From: Galeopsis tetrahit | Lineage: Eukaryota; Streptophyta; Magnoliopsida; Lamiales; Lamiaceae | NCBI GenBank assembly: GCA_963675135.1 | Contig: OY776129.1 | Location: 61,009,028 to 61,073,027 of the forward strand | DNA length: 64,000 nucleotides | Direction: 5' to 3' | Shown: positions 54,393 through 64,000 of the stretch, one piece after another | Position numbering within the stretch: position 1 is the first letter of the stretch | Layout of the letters: every line of letters begins with the position of its first letter | Translations under genes and position numbers: made by a program | The notes under the pieces: generated by a model | Database searches by the model: none | What the model was told of the DNA's origin: nothing | Seen by the model: only the letters and a program-made list of their open reading frames with translations

Positions 54393-56468
54393 TTATTCCT
54401 CAATCCTATTACCCCCCTTCAAGCGATGCTGTGGATGTAAGGAAACACAAAGCTTGGAACGAAGTAACTCAAAGCTCGGACGAGGAAGACTCTTGGTAAA
54501 GATGTCAGCAATCTGAAGAGTCGTGGGTACGAATTGAGTATCCAATCGTCCGGAAGAGACCAGTTCCCTTACAAAATGACAGTCGATATCGATGTGCTTT
54601 GCTCGCTTGTGTGCAACTGGATTTTGAGAAAGAAACAGAGCACTCTTATTGTCACATAGAAGTAAGGGGCGACGAGTTGGCAGGGCACCCAATTCCCGAA
54701 GTAAGTGAGTGACCCAAATGATTTCTTGGGCCGTGTTTGCTAAGGCCCGATATTCTGATTCACAACTGGAACGGGCCACAGTAGGTTGTTTCTTAGCACT
54801 CCAAGAAATCAAATTTCCGCCTAAGTAGATGGAATAACCGTAGGTGGATCGACGTGTCTCAACACATCGAGCCCAATCGGCGTCCGAGTAACCAATGATA
54901 GAGTAATCAGTGCCACGTGTGAATGATAATCCGAACTTGATAGTGCCAGCGACAAAACGCAATATACGCTTAACAGCTAAGAAATGATCCACAGTAGGAG
55001 ACTGAAGAAATTGACTAACATGGTTAACTGCATAAGATAAGTCAGGACGCGTAATAGTGAGATATTGGAGAGCCCCAACAAGAGAACGATAAAGTGTGGG
55101 GTTGTCAAAAGGTGTGCCAATGCTGACAAGGGATTCACCCGCCGCAAGAGGAGTTGAAACAGGCTTGGAATGTAAGAGATCAACCCTAACAAGAATGTCG
55201 TGAGCATACTTGGCCTGACTAAAAAAAAGACCATTAGACGAGTGACAAACTTCAAGACCCAAAAAATAATTGAGAGGGCCCAAATCTTTAATAGCAAATT
55301 CCTTGTGAACACGGGTGATGAAACGCCTGAGGTATGTCGGATCGTTGCCTGTGATAATGATGTCATCAACATATAAGAGCAATTATAACGTAATAGAACC
55401 ACTGGAGAAATAAAATAGAGAGGTGTCAGCTCTGCTGCACTGAAATCCCAAGCTAACAAGAAATGTGCTGAAACGAACAAACCAAGCACGAGGAGCTTGT
55501 CGAAGACCGTAAAGGGCTTTTTTAAGTTTGCATACATGATCCGGAAAACGAGGATCCACGAAACCAGGTGGTTGAGTCATAAACACGGGTTTAGTCAAAA
55601 TACCATGCAGAAAAGCATTGTTAACATCCAACTGATGTAATGGCCAACGGTTCTGGACAGCAAGAGATAAAATGATACGAACCGTAGCAGCTTTGACAAC
55701 CGGACTGAAAGTGTGTGAGAAATCAAATCCAGGAATTTGAGAGAAACCCTGTGCAACGAGGCGAGCTTTATATCTATCGATAGAACCATCACTGAGAAAC
55801 ATTGTACGAAATACCCATTTTGAGCCAACAATATTCGTATTTGAGGGACGAGGTACCAAATCCCAAGTGTCATTTGCATAGAGGGCATCAAGCTCCATAC
55901 GCATAGCGGCCAACCAATGTGGATGTTTAATCGCAGATTTAAATCCCCTGGGCTCATCAGTAACAGATAATGCGGACAATAATTTAGTAGTAGCAATATC
56001 AGCGAAGTAACGAGGTTTAAAAGTACCAGATTTGGCCCGTGTGGTCATTGGATGAAGAGAGACAGAGGGGCGTGGGCCAGGCGGCTGGACCAAATGCTGA
56101 GCATGGGCTGGAGAAGCAGGCGGTTGAGCCAGAGGTGGAGTGGGCTCCTGTGGGACATCTTGGGCCTGAATAGGAGGTGGCCCAGCAACCTGTTCTGCAA
56201 TATGGGGAATTACTGCATGTGGGCCTGGGCAAAGAGTGCATGGCCCAGTGGAGGAGGTGGGCTTGGATGGAAAAGCTGGACCAGAGGGAGGCAGTGCTGC
56301 TGCAATTGGGCCAGGCTCAAGAAATGAGCTGAATTCCAGAGTGCTGGAATTAAGAGAAGCAGTGTTATCTGAAAAAGGAAACGATGATTCATCAAATTGC
56401 GCATGACGGGTAATATAAAATCGGGAAGCGACAGGATCGTAACACCGAAACCCTCTCGGAAGAAACAA
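54393..56468 (-). pseudogene. Copia RT/RNase H with one in-frame stop
   Basis: 361 codons (56468-55383) begin in the post-integrase region (RGFRCYDPVASRFYITRHAQ) and cover a Pro-rich linker and RT (TWDLVPRPSNTNIVGSKWVF, QLDVNNAFLHG, LYGLRQAPRAW). A TAA then interrupts just before the active site. The frame continues for 329 codons from LLLYVDDIIITGND through RNase H (YSDADWARCVETRRSTYGY, ARSSCESEYRALANTAQE, LCDNKSALF) to the end. The single stop is the only frame defect seen in this segment. The copy cannot mobilise itself, having no protease or integrase. Confidence 0.9.
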
Positions 56469-56673
56469 TGGCGGAAGTTATCGGCCTTACTTCCTCCCGG
56501 GCTGTCTGGTCGGCTATTGAAGAGGCCTTTAGTCACTCCTCCGTTTCCCGCATCAACCAGCTTCGCGGTGAACTATTTAATCTTCGTCGCGGATCCTCAT
56601 CAGTCGAGGATTACAGTCGCAAATTCCGCTTATTGTGTGATCAATTGGCCTCCATTGGTCATCCCGTAAACAC
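56462..56673 (+). pseudogene. Copia gag fragment in inverted orientation
   Basis: Plus strand reads MAEVIGLTSSRAVWSAIEEA, FSHSSVSRINQLRGELFNLR, EDYSRKFRLLCDQLASIGHP: the central Gag region of a plant Copia element. It lies between the PBS (56674) and the pol remnant (56468) but opposite to both, so it was inverted after or during insertion. Start and end of the original gag are missing. Confidence 0.85.
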
Positions 56674-56864
56674 GCTCTGATACCATATAAGAAGTGAATA
56701 TGTGATCACCGTTGAATTGGTGATGAGAGAAACTTATATTTATATACTGAGATTACATGAGATATACAAGGAATATTTAACAAACTAATCTTATCACAAT
56801 AGATATTTACAGAGAGATACGATGGAATAACTCAAAAGACTTATTCCTCAATCCTATTACTAAA

Positions 56865-57223
56865 ACTATATAAACATATATAAGTTCGAAATCTTAATTT
56901 GATCAAAATAAAGTTGGGTGTAAAAGAGATAATTATAACACTTCATTTATTAATTTTGAAAGAATCATATATGCATGCATACATATACACATATTTTTAT
57001 AATTGATTTGAATAGATTGATAAAGCCTTCACATTTTTTTCACACATAGTACTATTCATTTACTATTACTGTATAACGTTCTCAACTTCTCATGCAAATT
57101 GCACGAAGTATAAAACTTTAGCTTATTCGATTAATGATAGGTAAAATTTTGAAAAATAATTTTGTAAATTTTTATGTATAAAAAAAAAGAAATAAGGTGT
57201 TTTGTGTATATAACTGTATATAA
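56865..57223. other. AT-rich spacer, no gene seen
   Basis: Nothing recognised between the Copia element and the 57.2-61.4 kb composite. Confidence 0.5.
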
Positions 57224-57352
57224 GGTTATGATGGGCAATTCTTACGGCAATCACATTTTACGAAGTGACTACATAGTCACTTTATCGAATCGCACCACGT
57301 GGCGTCGTAAACGTCGTAACGACCTGCTACCTGTTATACAAGTTTAAAATAT

Positions 57353-57575
57353 GGGTTGGTCTGCTATGCACTCGAGTGCATATTATGCACCCTAGTCCAT
57401 GTTGCACTTTTCAATTTTACGGACTTACACTTTTTGGTAAATGGTGTTGCACTTTTCAATTATTAAATTGTATAATAATATTTTTAATAATAATTGAAAA
57501 GTGCAACACCATTTATCAAAAAGTGTAAGTCAGTAAAACTGAAAAGTGCAACATGGACTAGGGTGCATAAGTGCA
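57353..57575. mobile_element. Mutator-like MITE, family B copy 3, right end missing
   Basis: Starts GGGTTGGTCTGCTATGCACT with TGCACTCGAGTGCA, as in the other two copies, and continues to gcaacatggactagggtgca. The right terminal inverted repeat is lost where the ~55-bp repeat array begins. Confidence 0.7.
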
Positions 57576-57590
57576 CCCCCTAATCATATT

Positions 57591-57812
57591 TTTACAACAA
57601 TTATCTGCACGCTCATTTAATGAGTTTACCCCCAAATCATTTCTTTTTTACAACAATTATCTACACCCACTCATTATATGAGTTCACCCCCAAATTATTT
57701 TTTACCACAATTATCTGCACTTGCTCATTTTATGAGTTCACCCCAAATTATTATTTTACCACGGTTATCTGCACTCGCACATTTTATGAGTGCACCCCAA
57801 AATATTTTTTAA
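57591..57812. repeat. Left array: four ~55-bp tandem repeats
   Basis: Each unit reads approximately acaattatctgcac-nn-ctcattttatgag-ttcacccccaaattatttt and contains the interrupted palindrome ctcat-nnn-atgag. They are the inverse of the units at 60497-60868. Confidence 0.85.
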
Positions 57813-58159
57813 AAAATAATCATATTTAAAAGACTATATTATCCTTTTATTATTTTACACAAAATATAATAAAATAAACTCTAAAAAATCAATTCACCAC
57901 CAAATCACCCATATTTAAAAAAAAAAACGTAAAAATATAATTAATAAAAAACTATCAAAATTAGCCACAAATCTCAATTTTTTTTCTTTTTAATTTTTCT
58001 TCCCCCTCCTCTTTTTCTTTTTTCTTCCCATTTTCAATTTTTTTTTCAAATTTTTTTTTCCTTGTTTTTTTTTCTTTTCCTTTTTAAATTTTCCTGTCTT
58101 TCTTTTCCATTTTTTGCATGTGTATTTTTTAAATTTTAATACAAAATAATATTATAGGT

Positions 58160-58770
58160 ATAATTTTATTAAAGTCGATCGGCGGTGCACCTAAATTTTA
58201 ATTTTAATTTGATGAGTAAAGGACCTGCCGGAAATCCATGCATGTCGGCGGGTGACCCAGCCACCACCATGCCCGACCACCCCCTCGACGGCGACGACGA
58301 CGCTTCGGTCTCGGCAAGCCCGAGACCCCTCCTCGAATCGCAATCGCAATTCTTCACTTCCATAAAAATCGACATAATCTTCCATCTAGGCCACGATCCA
58401 TGGCGGCCGAAATCCTCTCCTCATTTCGACCACCGACGCGACTGCTTCGATCAATCTCCCTTGCGTTCGCGATCCAGGAGTTTCTCCTACATAACGACGC
58501 TCGCCTACAACACTCGGATCGACGCTGTCTCTCTCTCGTCGTTCATCTCTGTCCAAATCGAAGCTACATTGCTTCATCCGTCTTCTTCACCCTGCTCGTG
58601 CGCAGCCTCTTCCTCCGGCTGACGACGGCCCGACGAAGGACTGTGAGTATGTTGCTGATGGATCTCTGACCGGACGACACTCGGAGCCGGTGACCTTGCT
58701 GATGAAATCCCAAGAGACGACTGCTGACCTAGGGTGCCCTCCCATTGGGCTATGGTTTCCTTCAATTGGG
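58160..58770 (+). other. GC-rich gene-like core, possibly captured host sequence
   Basis: A GC-rich island in AT-rich surroundings, with long overlapping frames on both strands, a possible ATG at 58400 (MAAEILSSFRPPTRLLRSIS) and a donor-like ACTGTGAGTATG near 58640. None of the frames is recognisable. It looks like sequence acquired from a gene (5' exon style, CT-rich with catccatggcggccg). Confidence 0.4.
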
Positions 58771-58829
58771 CTTGGTAATGTGCACCCTCTATTTTCTTTA
58801 GTACACCCCGATCTGCACTCTCTCCACTT

Positions 58830-59924
58830 TTTTATGGTATTATTGATACTAGTATTACTAGTTATTGATTGCGGTATTACTATTAATACACTATTGAATT
58901 AATATTAATGATTATTGATTATTAATTGTGGTATTACTGATTATGTGGAATTATTTATTACTGATTATTATTATTTTTATGGTATTACATATTATTGTTT
59001 ATGGTATTATTGATAATTGTTTTTGGTATTATTGAATATAATTAGATTTGTGGAATTATTTGTTATTGTATGAGATATTACTAGAGATGTTTATCCGGGC
59101 CGGGCTAACCGGGCTGGCCCGTTTAACCCTGAAAAATGCAGGGTTAGGGTTCAAGAATCATAGCCCCGTTTAAATCCGGGCTTTTTTTACCCGGACCGGT
59201 TAGCCCGCGCGCTAAATCGGGCCAGCCCGAGTTGTTACCTTTTTTTTTTTTAATAAATAACATACGAACAAATTTTGAGTCATTTGGCCCGTAGACATAA
59301 ATATAAGCATTAAGCCGTCCATTATCATTTATTAGTTATTATTACTATTTTTTTTATTAGATTATAAAATTTTTTTAGCTTTATTTGACCATATTAGGGA
59401 CCAATGAGTTCTATAATTGTGTTTAAATTATACTTTTGTTTTCTCATTTACCGATCATTAACTAATTATATATTTTCCTATTTTATTTTCTTGTTGGACG
59501 TGCCAATTGGAACCTTTAATTTTAAAAGAAAAAAAATTATTGTAGCCCGTTAGTGGCCCATTTAGCCCGTGGCCCGCTAGGGTTAGGGTTAGGTTCCAAC
59601 AATTGTAGGACCGTTAAGTATGAATCGGTTAAGGCCCTAACCCGTTTAGCCCGTAGCCCTGTAGGCTGGCCCTATAGGGGGCTAGGGCCAGCCCGATAGA
59701 CATCTCTAGATATTACTATTCAATGTTCATGGTATTACTACTTACTGTTCATGGTATTACTGATAATTATTTTTTGTATTATTGAATATAATTAGATGTG
59801 TGAAATTATTTGTTATTGTATAAAATTTTACTAATAATTAGTAATGGTATTACTGATTAATGTTCGTGGTATTACTAATTATTGTTAATGGTATGACTGG
59901 TTATTACTTGTTGTATTACCGACT
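58830..59924. repeat. Degenerate ggtattact repeats, interrupted by a hAT MITE
   Basis: The word tggtattactgattattg and variants recur at irregular ~20-30 bp spacing on both sides of the MITE at 59082-59708; tattgaatataattagatktg occurs on each side too. Confidence 0.65.
59082..59708. mobile_element. hAT-type MITE, 627 bp
   Basis: TIR TAGAGATGTTTATCCGGGCC at the left and inverse TAGAGATGTCTATCGGGCTG at the right, with perfect 8-bp duplications gatattac (59074-59081 and 59709-59716). Clusters of ggcccg / gcccgtttaaccc words near both ends; AT-rich centre. No ORF. Confidence 0.9.
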
Positions 59925-59925
59925 A

Positions 59926-60139
59926 CTCCCTCCTTCCTATTGAAAGCTACCCAACTTTCCTTATTCGTTTGTCCCAATGAAAGTTACCCATTCCTTTTTT
60001 GCCAAACTATTCCCTCTCACATTTCATTATATTTTTTTCTCTCTCAATCACATCACCTCTCATACATCCACTTATTATATCATATTTTTTAACCTCTGTG
60101 TTCGAAGCTCATGAGGAGCTTTCATTGGGACGGGGGGAT
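59926..60139. mobile_element. Stowaway-like MITE
   Basis: Left TA-CTCCCTCCTTCCTATTGAAA and right ...tttcattgggacgggggga followed by TTA. Related to the truncated copy in MLO intron 5. Confidence 0.75.
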
Positions 60140-60496
60140 TATAATAAAATCATACATATAATATTATTTTATATTAAAACTAAAAAATATACTAATGAAA
60201 AAAAAGTAGGAAACAAAAAAAACCAAGAAATAAAAAGTTTGGAATAAAAATTGAAAATGGGAAGAAAAATTAAAAAGAAAAAAAATTGAAATTTGTGCCT
60301 AATCTCGATAGTTTTTTTAATTATGTTTTTACGATTTTTTTCTAAAAATATGAGTGATTTGGTGGTGAATCGACAGTAACTCGACAATGACTCGGTTGTA
60401 GATTGTAAATGTATAAATTAGGGTTGATTTTATTATATTTTGTGTTAATTAATAAACAAATAATATAGTCTTTTAAATGTAATTATTTTTTAAAAA

Positions 60497-60868
60497 ATAT
60501 TTTGGGGTGAACTCATAAAATGAGCGGGTGCAGATAACTGTGGTACAAAAATAATTTGGGGGTGAACTCATAAAATGAGCGGGTGCAGATAACTTTGGTA
60601 AAAATATAATTTTGGGGTGAACTCATAAAATGAGTGGGTGTAGATAACTGTTGTAAACAATAAATGATTTGGGGGTGAACTCATGAAATGAATGGGTGCA
60701 GATAACTATGGTAAAAATGATTTGGGGTGAACTCATAAAATTAGCGGGTGTAGATAATTGTTGTAAAAAAATGATGTGGGGTGAGCTCATAAAATGAGTG
60801 TGTGTAGATAACTGCTGTAAAAATATAATTCGGGGGTGAACTCATTAAATTAATGGGTGCAGATAAAA
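60497..60868. repeat. Right array: seven ~55-bp tandem repeats
   Basis: Units read approximately ttggggtgaactcataaaat-gagcgggtgcagataactgtggtaaaaat, the inverse of the left array. The outermost unit is truncated. Four versus seven copies shows the arms have changed in number since they formed. Confidence 0.88.
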
Positions 60869-61442
60869 TATAAATAAATAATTAAAATTAAAATAAGGGG
60901 TACGTTACTTGCGATTGTACCCAAGTATCACCATTTTTTCTTCCCCAATTCCAATTAGTCGGCACAATTCTTAAGATGTTTGAGAATGACTTATTTCTCC
61001 CCAAATTAATTTAATTTGAAGCTCTCAATCCCCATTAGGATGTTTGAAGCAAGAATGAGTTTTTGATTTGGTTTATTTTACTGTTAATAAATTGATTTGA
61101 TTTATTTTTTGTTATTAATTTTATTAATATCATAAGGGTAAATATGTAATTTTAACATTACATATTTTAATTACATTAACAAAAATATAATAAATTATTT
61201 TATTGTATAAGGATAAAAATGTAAATTTACAATAATATATTTTAATTAATTTAATAGAAAATATAAATTTATGACACATTACGACAATACATATTGTAAA
61301 ATTTACAAAAGGTAACATGTCATCAAATTTAAACCTTTAGATTAGATTTTTAATGGCTTAGATTAACTGACTACGGTAGTCATTACGACACGTTACGACA
61401 CCCTGACTACATATAGAAGGTCCCGAACCTCCCGGTTATGAT

Positions 61443-61875
61443 TGTATGAACGCTATTGTGAAACTTTCTTGGAAAAAAAATGTATAAAAATTATTTTGAG
61501 ATGAAAGAAGTATTAAATAAGGAAAAAACTGAAATTTTAATACGTGTAAACAATACCATCAACAGTCCATAAAATTGGGACGAATAAGTACAACACCTCA
61601 TTTATTAATTTTGAAAGAATCATACATATAAATTTTAGCAGAATTTTCTAGTCTTTGTAGAATATGACAATTGGGCGCACTTGATAGTACACGTGGGAAT
61701 GAGGATGGGTCAGGCTATTCGACAATAGTTTATAATTCGACTCGTTTAATAAATAAATTAGATTTGGACTTTTTTAAAGTTAATTTACTTTAAAATACCA
61801 CATTTGAAAAAAAAAATTAAGTCTTTTAAGTTAGTCAATTTATTTAACACTCCTTATATATAAATATAACATATA
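61443..61875. other. AT-rich spacer, no gene seen
   Basis: Nothing recognised between the composite element and a Stowaway MITE. Confidence 0.5.
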
Positions 61876-62154
61876 CTCCCTTCGTCCCAGAGGAACTTGC
61901 ACCCTTTGATCGCACACATTTTAAGAAATGTGTAAAAAAATGTGTAATAATTGATGTTTTGAGGGGCAATTTTGTAAACTTTTATGAATAAAGTAAAGTA
62001 AAAAGTAGATTGAGTGTGGAAAAGTAATGGCATATGGGTAAATATGAGTATATTTCAAGGGTGAGGGTTGTGAAAATATTTCCTTTTATGGAGTGTGCAA
62101 ATTGGTATGGAACATCTAATGAAAAGTGTACAAATTCCTGTGGAATGGAAGGAG
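61876..62154. mobile_element. Stowaway MITE
   Basis: Ends CTCCCTTCGTCCCAGAGG and ctgtggaatggaaggag with TA on both sides. Confidence 0.78.
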
Positions 62155-62451
62155 TATATAATAGTAACAATGAATAAACAATAAAATAATAATCATATAT
62201 AAAAGTAATACGTAATTGTTCAAGTACTCGTGCAATTTGGGTGCGATTTTTTGTGGTGGAATTAAGGTTCGATTTGATTTCTTTAAATCCAATATTAGAC
62301 GTTTGGTTATATTTTAAAGTCGCGTGACATGCATACCCGCAATAGATTGTTCCTTCGTAATCAATATATTAATGGGTGAATTTCAACCATAATGGAGGAG
62401 ACCCTCTTAGTCTTAGTAGTAAAAAATATGTTACTATGAAATTAAATCATA
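62155..62451. other. Spacer, no gene seen
   Basis: AT-rich, no feature recognised. Confidence 0.5.
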
Positions 62452-62809
62452 CTCCCTCCGTTTTTAATTAAATGTCACTTTGTTTTTTTTTAATATTTTC
62501 AAAATAAGTGTCATTCTACACTTTTTACTTTAATTTTGACAATTTTACCCTTATACATTATACTCCCTCTATTTTCTTTACCTTAATTTAAGTTTTTTCC
62601 CTTTTGAATATAGTATTATAGCATAAATCATGAATAAACCTTAATTGTTGCATACATGAATATCACCTATAATATTGGACACATTCATTACTAAACATAA
62701 ATTTAATATTAAAATTAGTTATCATTAATGAAGGGTAAAATGATCCATAATTATATATCTTAATTTGTTGGAAATTGTTAAAATGACACTTAATTAAAAG
62801 TGGAGGGAG
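62452..62809. mobile_element. Stowaway MITE with a second MITE end inside
   Basis: Ends CTCCCTCCGTTTTTAATTAA and ttaattaaaagtggagggag with TA on both sides (62450-62451 and 62810-62811). A further ta-ctccctctattttctttacc start near 62561 suggests a nested or truncated second MITE. Confidence 0.72.
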
Positions 62810-62926
62810 TATATTGCAAGAAAAGTAACAAAATTTAAAATTTTGCACGAATTCACGGGAAAAAAACATTAAAGTAACATAAAGTGCCCTTATAGTAACA
62901 TATTTCTGATTTTGTAATAATTGACT

Positions 62927-64000
62927 TGTCTCGTTTTTCAACACTTTTTAAAGCACTTAACAATACGATCCCCACAAGCGTATGAGTTCGATTGTAGTAT
63001 GAAAGTACGACCAAGTAGATTTTCGTTCCAAGGACCTAATTGAGTGAAAGTGAATCCCTAAAGTTATAAGTTTTCATGCTATTGTAGTAACTAAACGTGT
63101 TTGTTGGATTTTCGGGAATTAAAACACAAAAATTAAACTAAATTATCTAAGAATGATAAGAAATGAACACAAGAAATAGACAAATAAACTATCTAACTTT
63201 CGAGAGAAAGTGCAAGAGAAGGGTATTGCCTCGGGTGCTTCCGTTTTGTGGGTAATTCAATGAGTTAACTAATCAATTGCATGAATGAACCTATAAATAT
63301 GAGATAAGCTAAAGGTTATCACTCGTGTGTGTAGACCAATCCCTTGTGAGGCTTAAGTGAACACGTGCATCGATTAGCAATTATATAGTCTAATCAATAC
63401 CATAAGCTCCTAAGATAGTGTCTCATAAACACGTTCAACACGGTTACTAATGTTTATGAGACGCCCTCTCACTAATCTAATAGACGACCTCTAATCGACT
63501 AGTGTCTAGTGTCGTCGATCTAAGCAATCAACCCCCGGTCGGTGTAGCTAATTACTATGTTAATTCTAATTGATTAATTCAAGCTCATACACACACTCTT
63601 AATCATGCAACCCAATACGGTCGTTGAAGTCGACAAAACTAACAATGCTAGCTAATAGGGTGAATTAATCAATTGAATCATGAAAATTACAATACTAGAA
63701 ACATATACACCCAATTCCTAAGCTAATCATGCAATTAATCTATAATTACACTAAACACCCATCAAAACATTCACACCCAAGGCAATAAGAGCTTAGCCCA
63801 TGGTTCTAGAATAGAATCCCATGGCTACAACAACAAATAACATCAAACTAATGGTAAAATAGCAAGAGATTGAAAAAATTAAGAAAATACTAAATTGAAT
63901 TGCAAAATAGAATAATATCACCTTGATCATGAGAATTTAGCTACAAACCGATGTAATAGATGATGCCCGATGATAATCGTAGCTTGATTCGAAGTAAAAA
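62927..64000. repeat. Probable Gypsy-type LTR or element end, cut by the window
   Basis: The text from about 62927 (TGTCTCG...) on has the style of Athila/Tat LTRs, e.g. caatacgatccccacaagcg followed by tatgagttcgattgtagtat, comparable to the accgcaagtgtacggcgtct and gcacgaggtcgatcccaca words of the LTRs at 37538 and 518, then a long non-coding stretch with phrases like cctcgggtgcttccg. No long ORF. The partner LTR would lie beyond 64000. Confidence 0.4.

Larger units (their letters stand above)
54241..56859 (-). mobile_element. Rearranged, deleted Ty1/Copia element with TA...TA LTRs
   Basis: 3' LTR 54241-54411 and 5' LTR 56686-56859 (171 and 174 bp), on the minus strand starting TAATAGGATTGAGG and ending in ATA. 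The perfect 5-bp duplication ctaaa flanks it (54236-54240 and 56860-56864). The PBS (plus strand gctctgatacca) is at 56674-56685 and the polypurine tract GAAGGGGGG abuts the 3' LTR. Only a linker, RT and RNase H remain in the expected direction; protease and integrase are gone and a gag piece is inverted. Confidence 0.92.
57233..61433. mobile_element. 4.2-kb composite, probable Mutator-like element
   Basis: A perfect 9-bp repeat ggttatgat (57224-57232 and 61434-61442) flanks a block that starts GGGCAATTC and ends GAACCTCCC. TIR similarity is weak (GGG..., then related tgactac / cgtcgtaacg motifs on both sides). Contents in order: family B MITE fragment (57353-about 57575), four ~55-bp tandem repeats (57591-57812), AT-rich arm, GC-rich gene-like core (58160-58770), degenerate ggtattact repeats, hAT MITE (59082-59708), Stowaway (59926-60139), AT-rich arm inverse to the first, seven ~55-bp repeats in the opposite orientation (60497-60868), then ~560 bp of unassigned sequence. 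No transposase. Confidence 0.6.

Noticed and set aside
56052..56327. 91-aa plus-strand ORF opposite the Copia linker
   Set aside because: Antisense shadow of the Pro-rich linker of the RT pseudogene.
57591..57812. Regular repeats considered as a CRISPR-like array
   Set aside because: Direct tandem repeats with no unique spacers, in a plant nuclear context, and mirrored by an inverse array.

Overview
The window is nuclear DNA from a flowering plant, most likely a eudicot. It is AT-rich, its genes are intron-rich, and it is packed with plant-type repeats: Copia and Gypsy/Athila LTR retrotransposons, TRIMs, a Helitron, and hAT, Mutator, PIF/Harbinger and Stowaway MITEs. I cannot name the species. 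Nothing prokaryotic or organellar was seen, and I found no tRNA, rRNA or CRISPR.

Three host genes can be supported, all on the minus strand. (1) An INDETERMINATE DOMAIN (IDD) C2H2 zinc-finger transcription factor lies at 18026-19514, with three exons joining in frame to 422 aa. (2) A small intronless ORF at 22978-23139 encodes a 53-aa putative secreted peptide. (3) A complete MLO gene lies at 28851-34494. Its 15 exons join in frame to 580 aa, and it has a C-terminal EFSF tetrapeptide as in clade V (powdery-mildew susceptibility) MLOs. A relic of an ABC1/AarF-type kinase gene lies at 12.8-14.2 kb.

Layout. 0-2.8 kb: degenerate Copia gag/protease split by a solo Athila-type LTR with 5-bp TSDs. 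3.3-6.3 kb: CACTA-like end, a 1-kb Mutator-like element, and a hAT MITE with a nested Stowaway. 6.3-11.5 kb: a TIR element split by a young, gag-less Copia element with an open pol frame. 11.7-16 kb: 160-bp tandem repeat, kinase relic, Stowaway and PIF MITEs. 18-19.5 kb: IDD gene. 20-22 kb: MITEs. 23-25.2 kb: small peptide gene, then a Helitron carrying an RNase H-like gene fragment. 25.3-27.7 kb: second copy of the 1-kb Mutator-like element, second copy of the TIR element, and a Stowaway. 28.8-34.5 kb: MLO, with a TRIM, a Mutator MITE and a Stowaway relic in its introns. 35.8-48.8 kb: a three-level nest in which an 11-kb Athila element sits in a 349-bp hAT MITE, which sits in a Copia reverse transcriptase gene. 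50-54 kb: PIF, TRIM, Stowaway and hAT elements. 54.2-56.9 kb: a rearranged Copia element with an inverted gag piece. 57.2-61.4 kb: a 4.2-kb composite bounded by a perfect 9-bp duplication, containing inverted arrays of ~55-bp repeats around a GC-rich, gene-like core. 61.9-64 kb: Stowaways and the start of a probable Gypsy LTR.

The most notable observations are the 57.2-61.4 kb composite; the array of CGGCCG palindromes just upstream of the TATA box in the Athila LTR; the 1-kb Mutator-like family with a conserved splice-donor-like junction; two Copia families with TA...TA LTR termini; and the three-level nest. Exon joins were made by eye from splice consensus and reading frame. No database search was possible.
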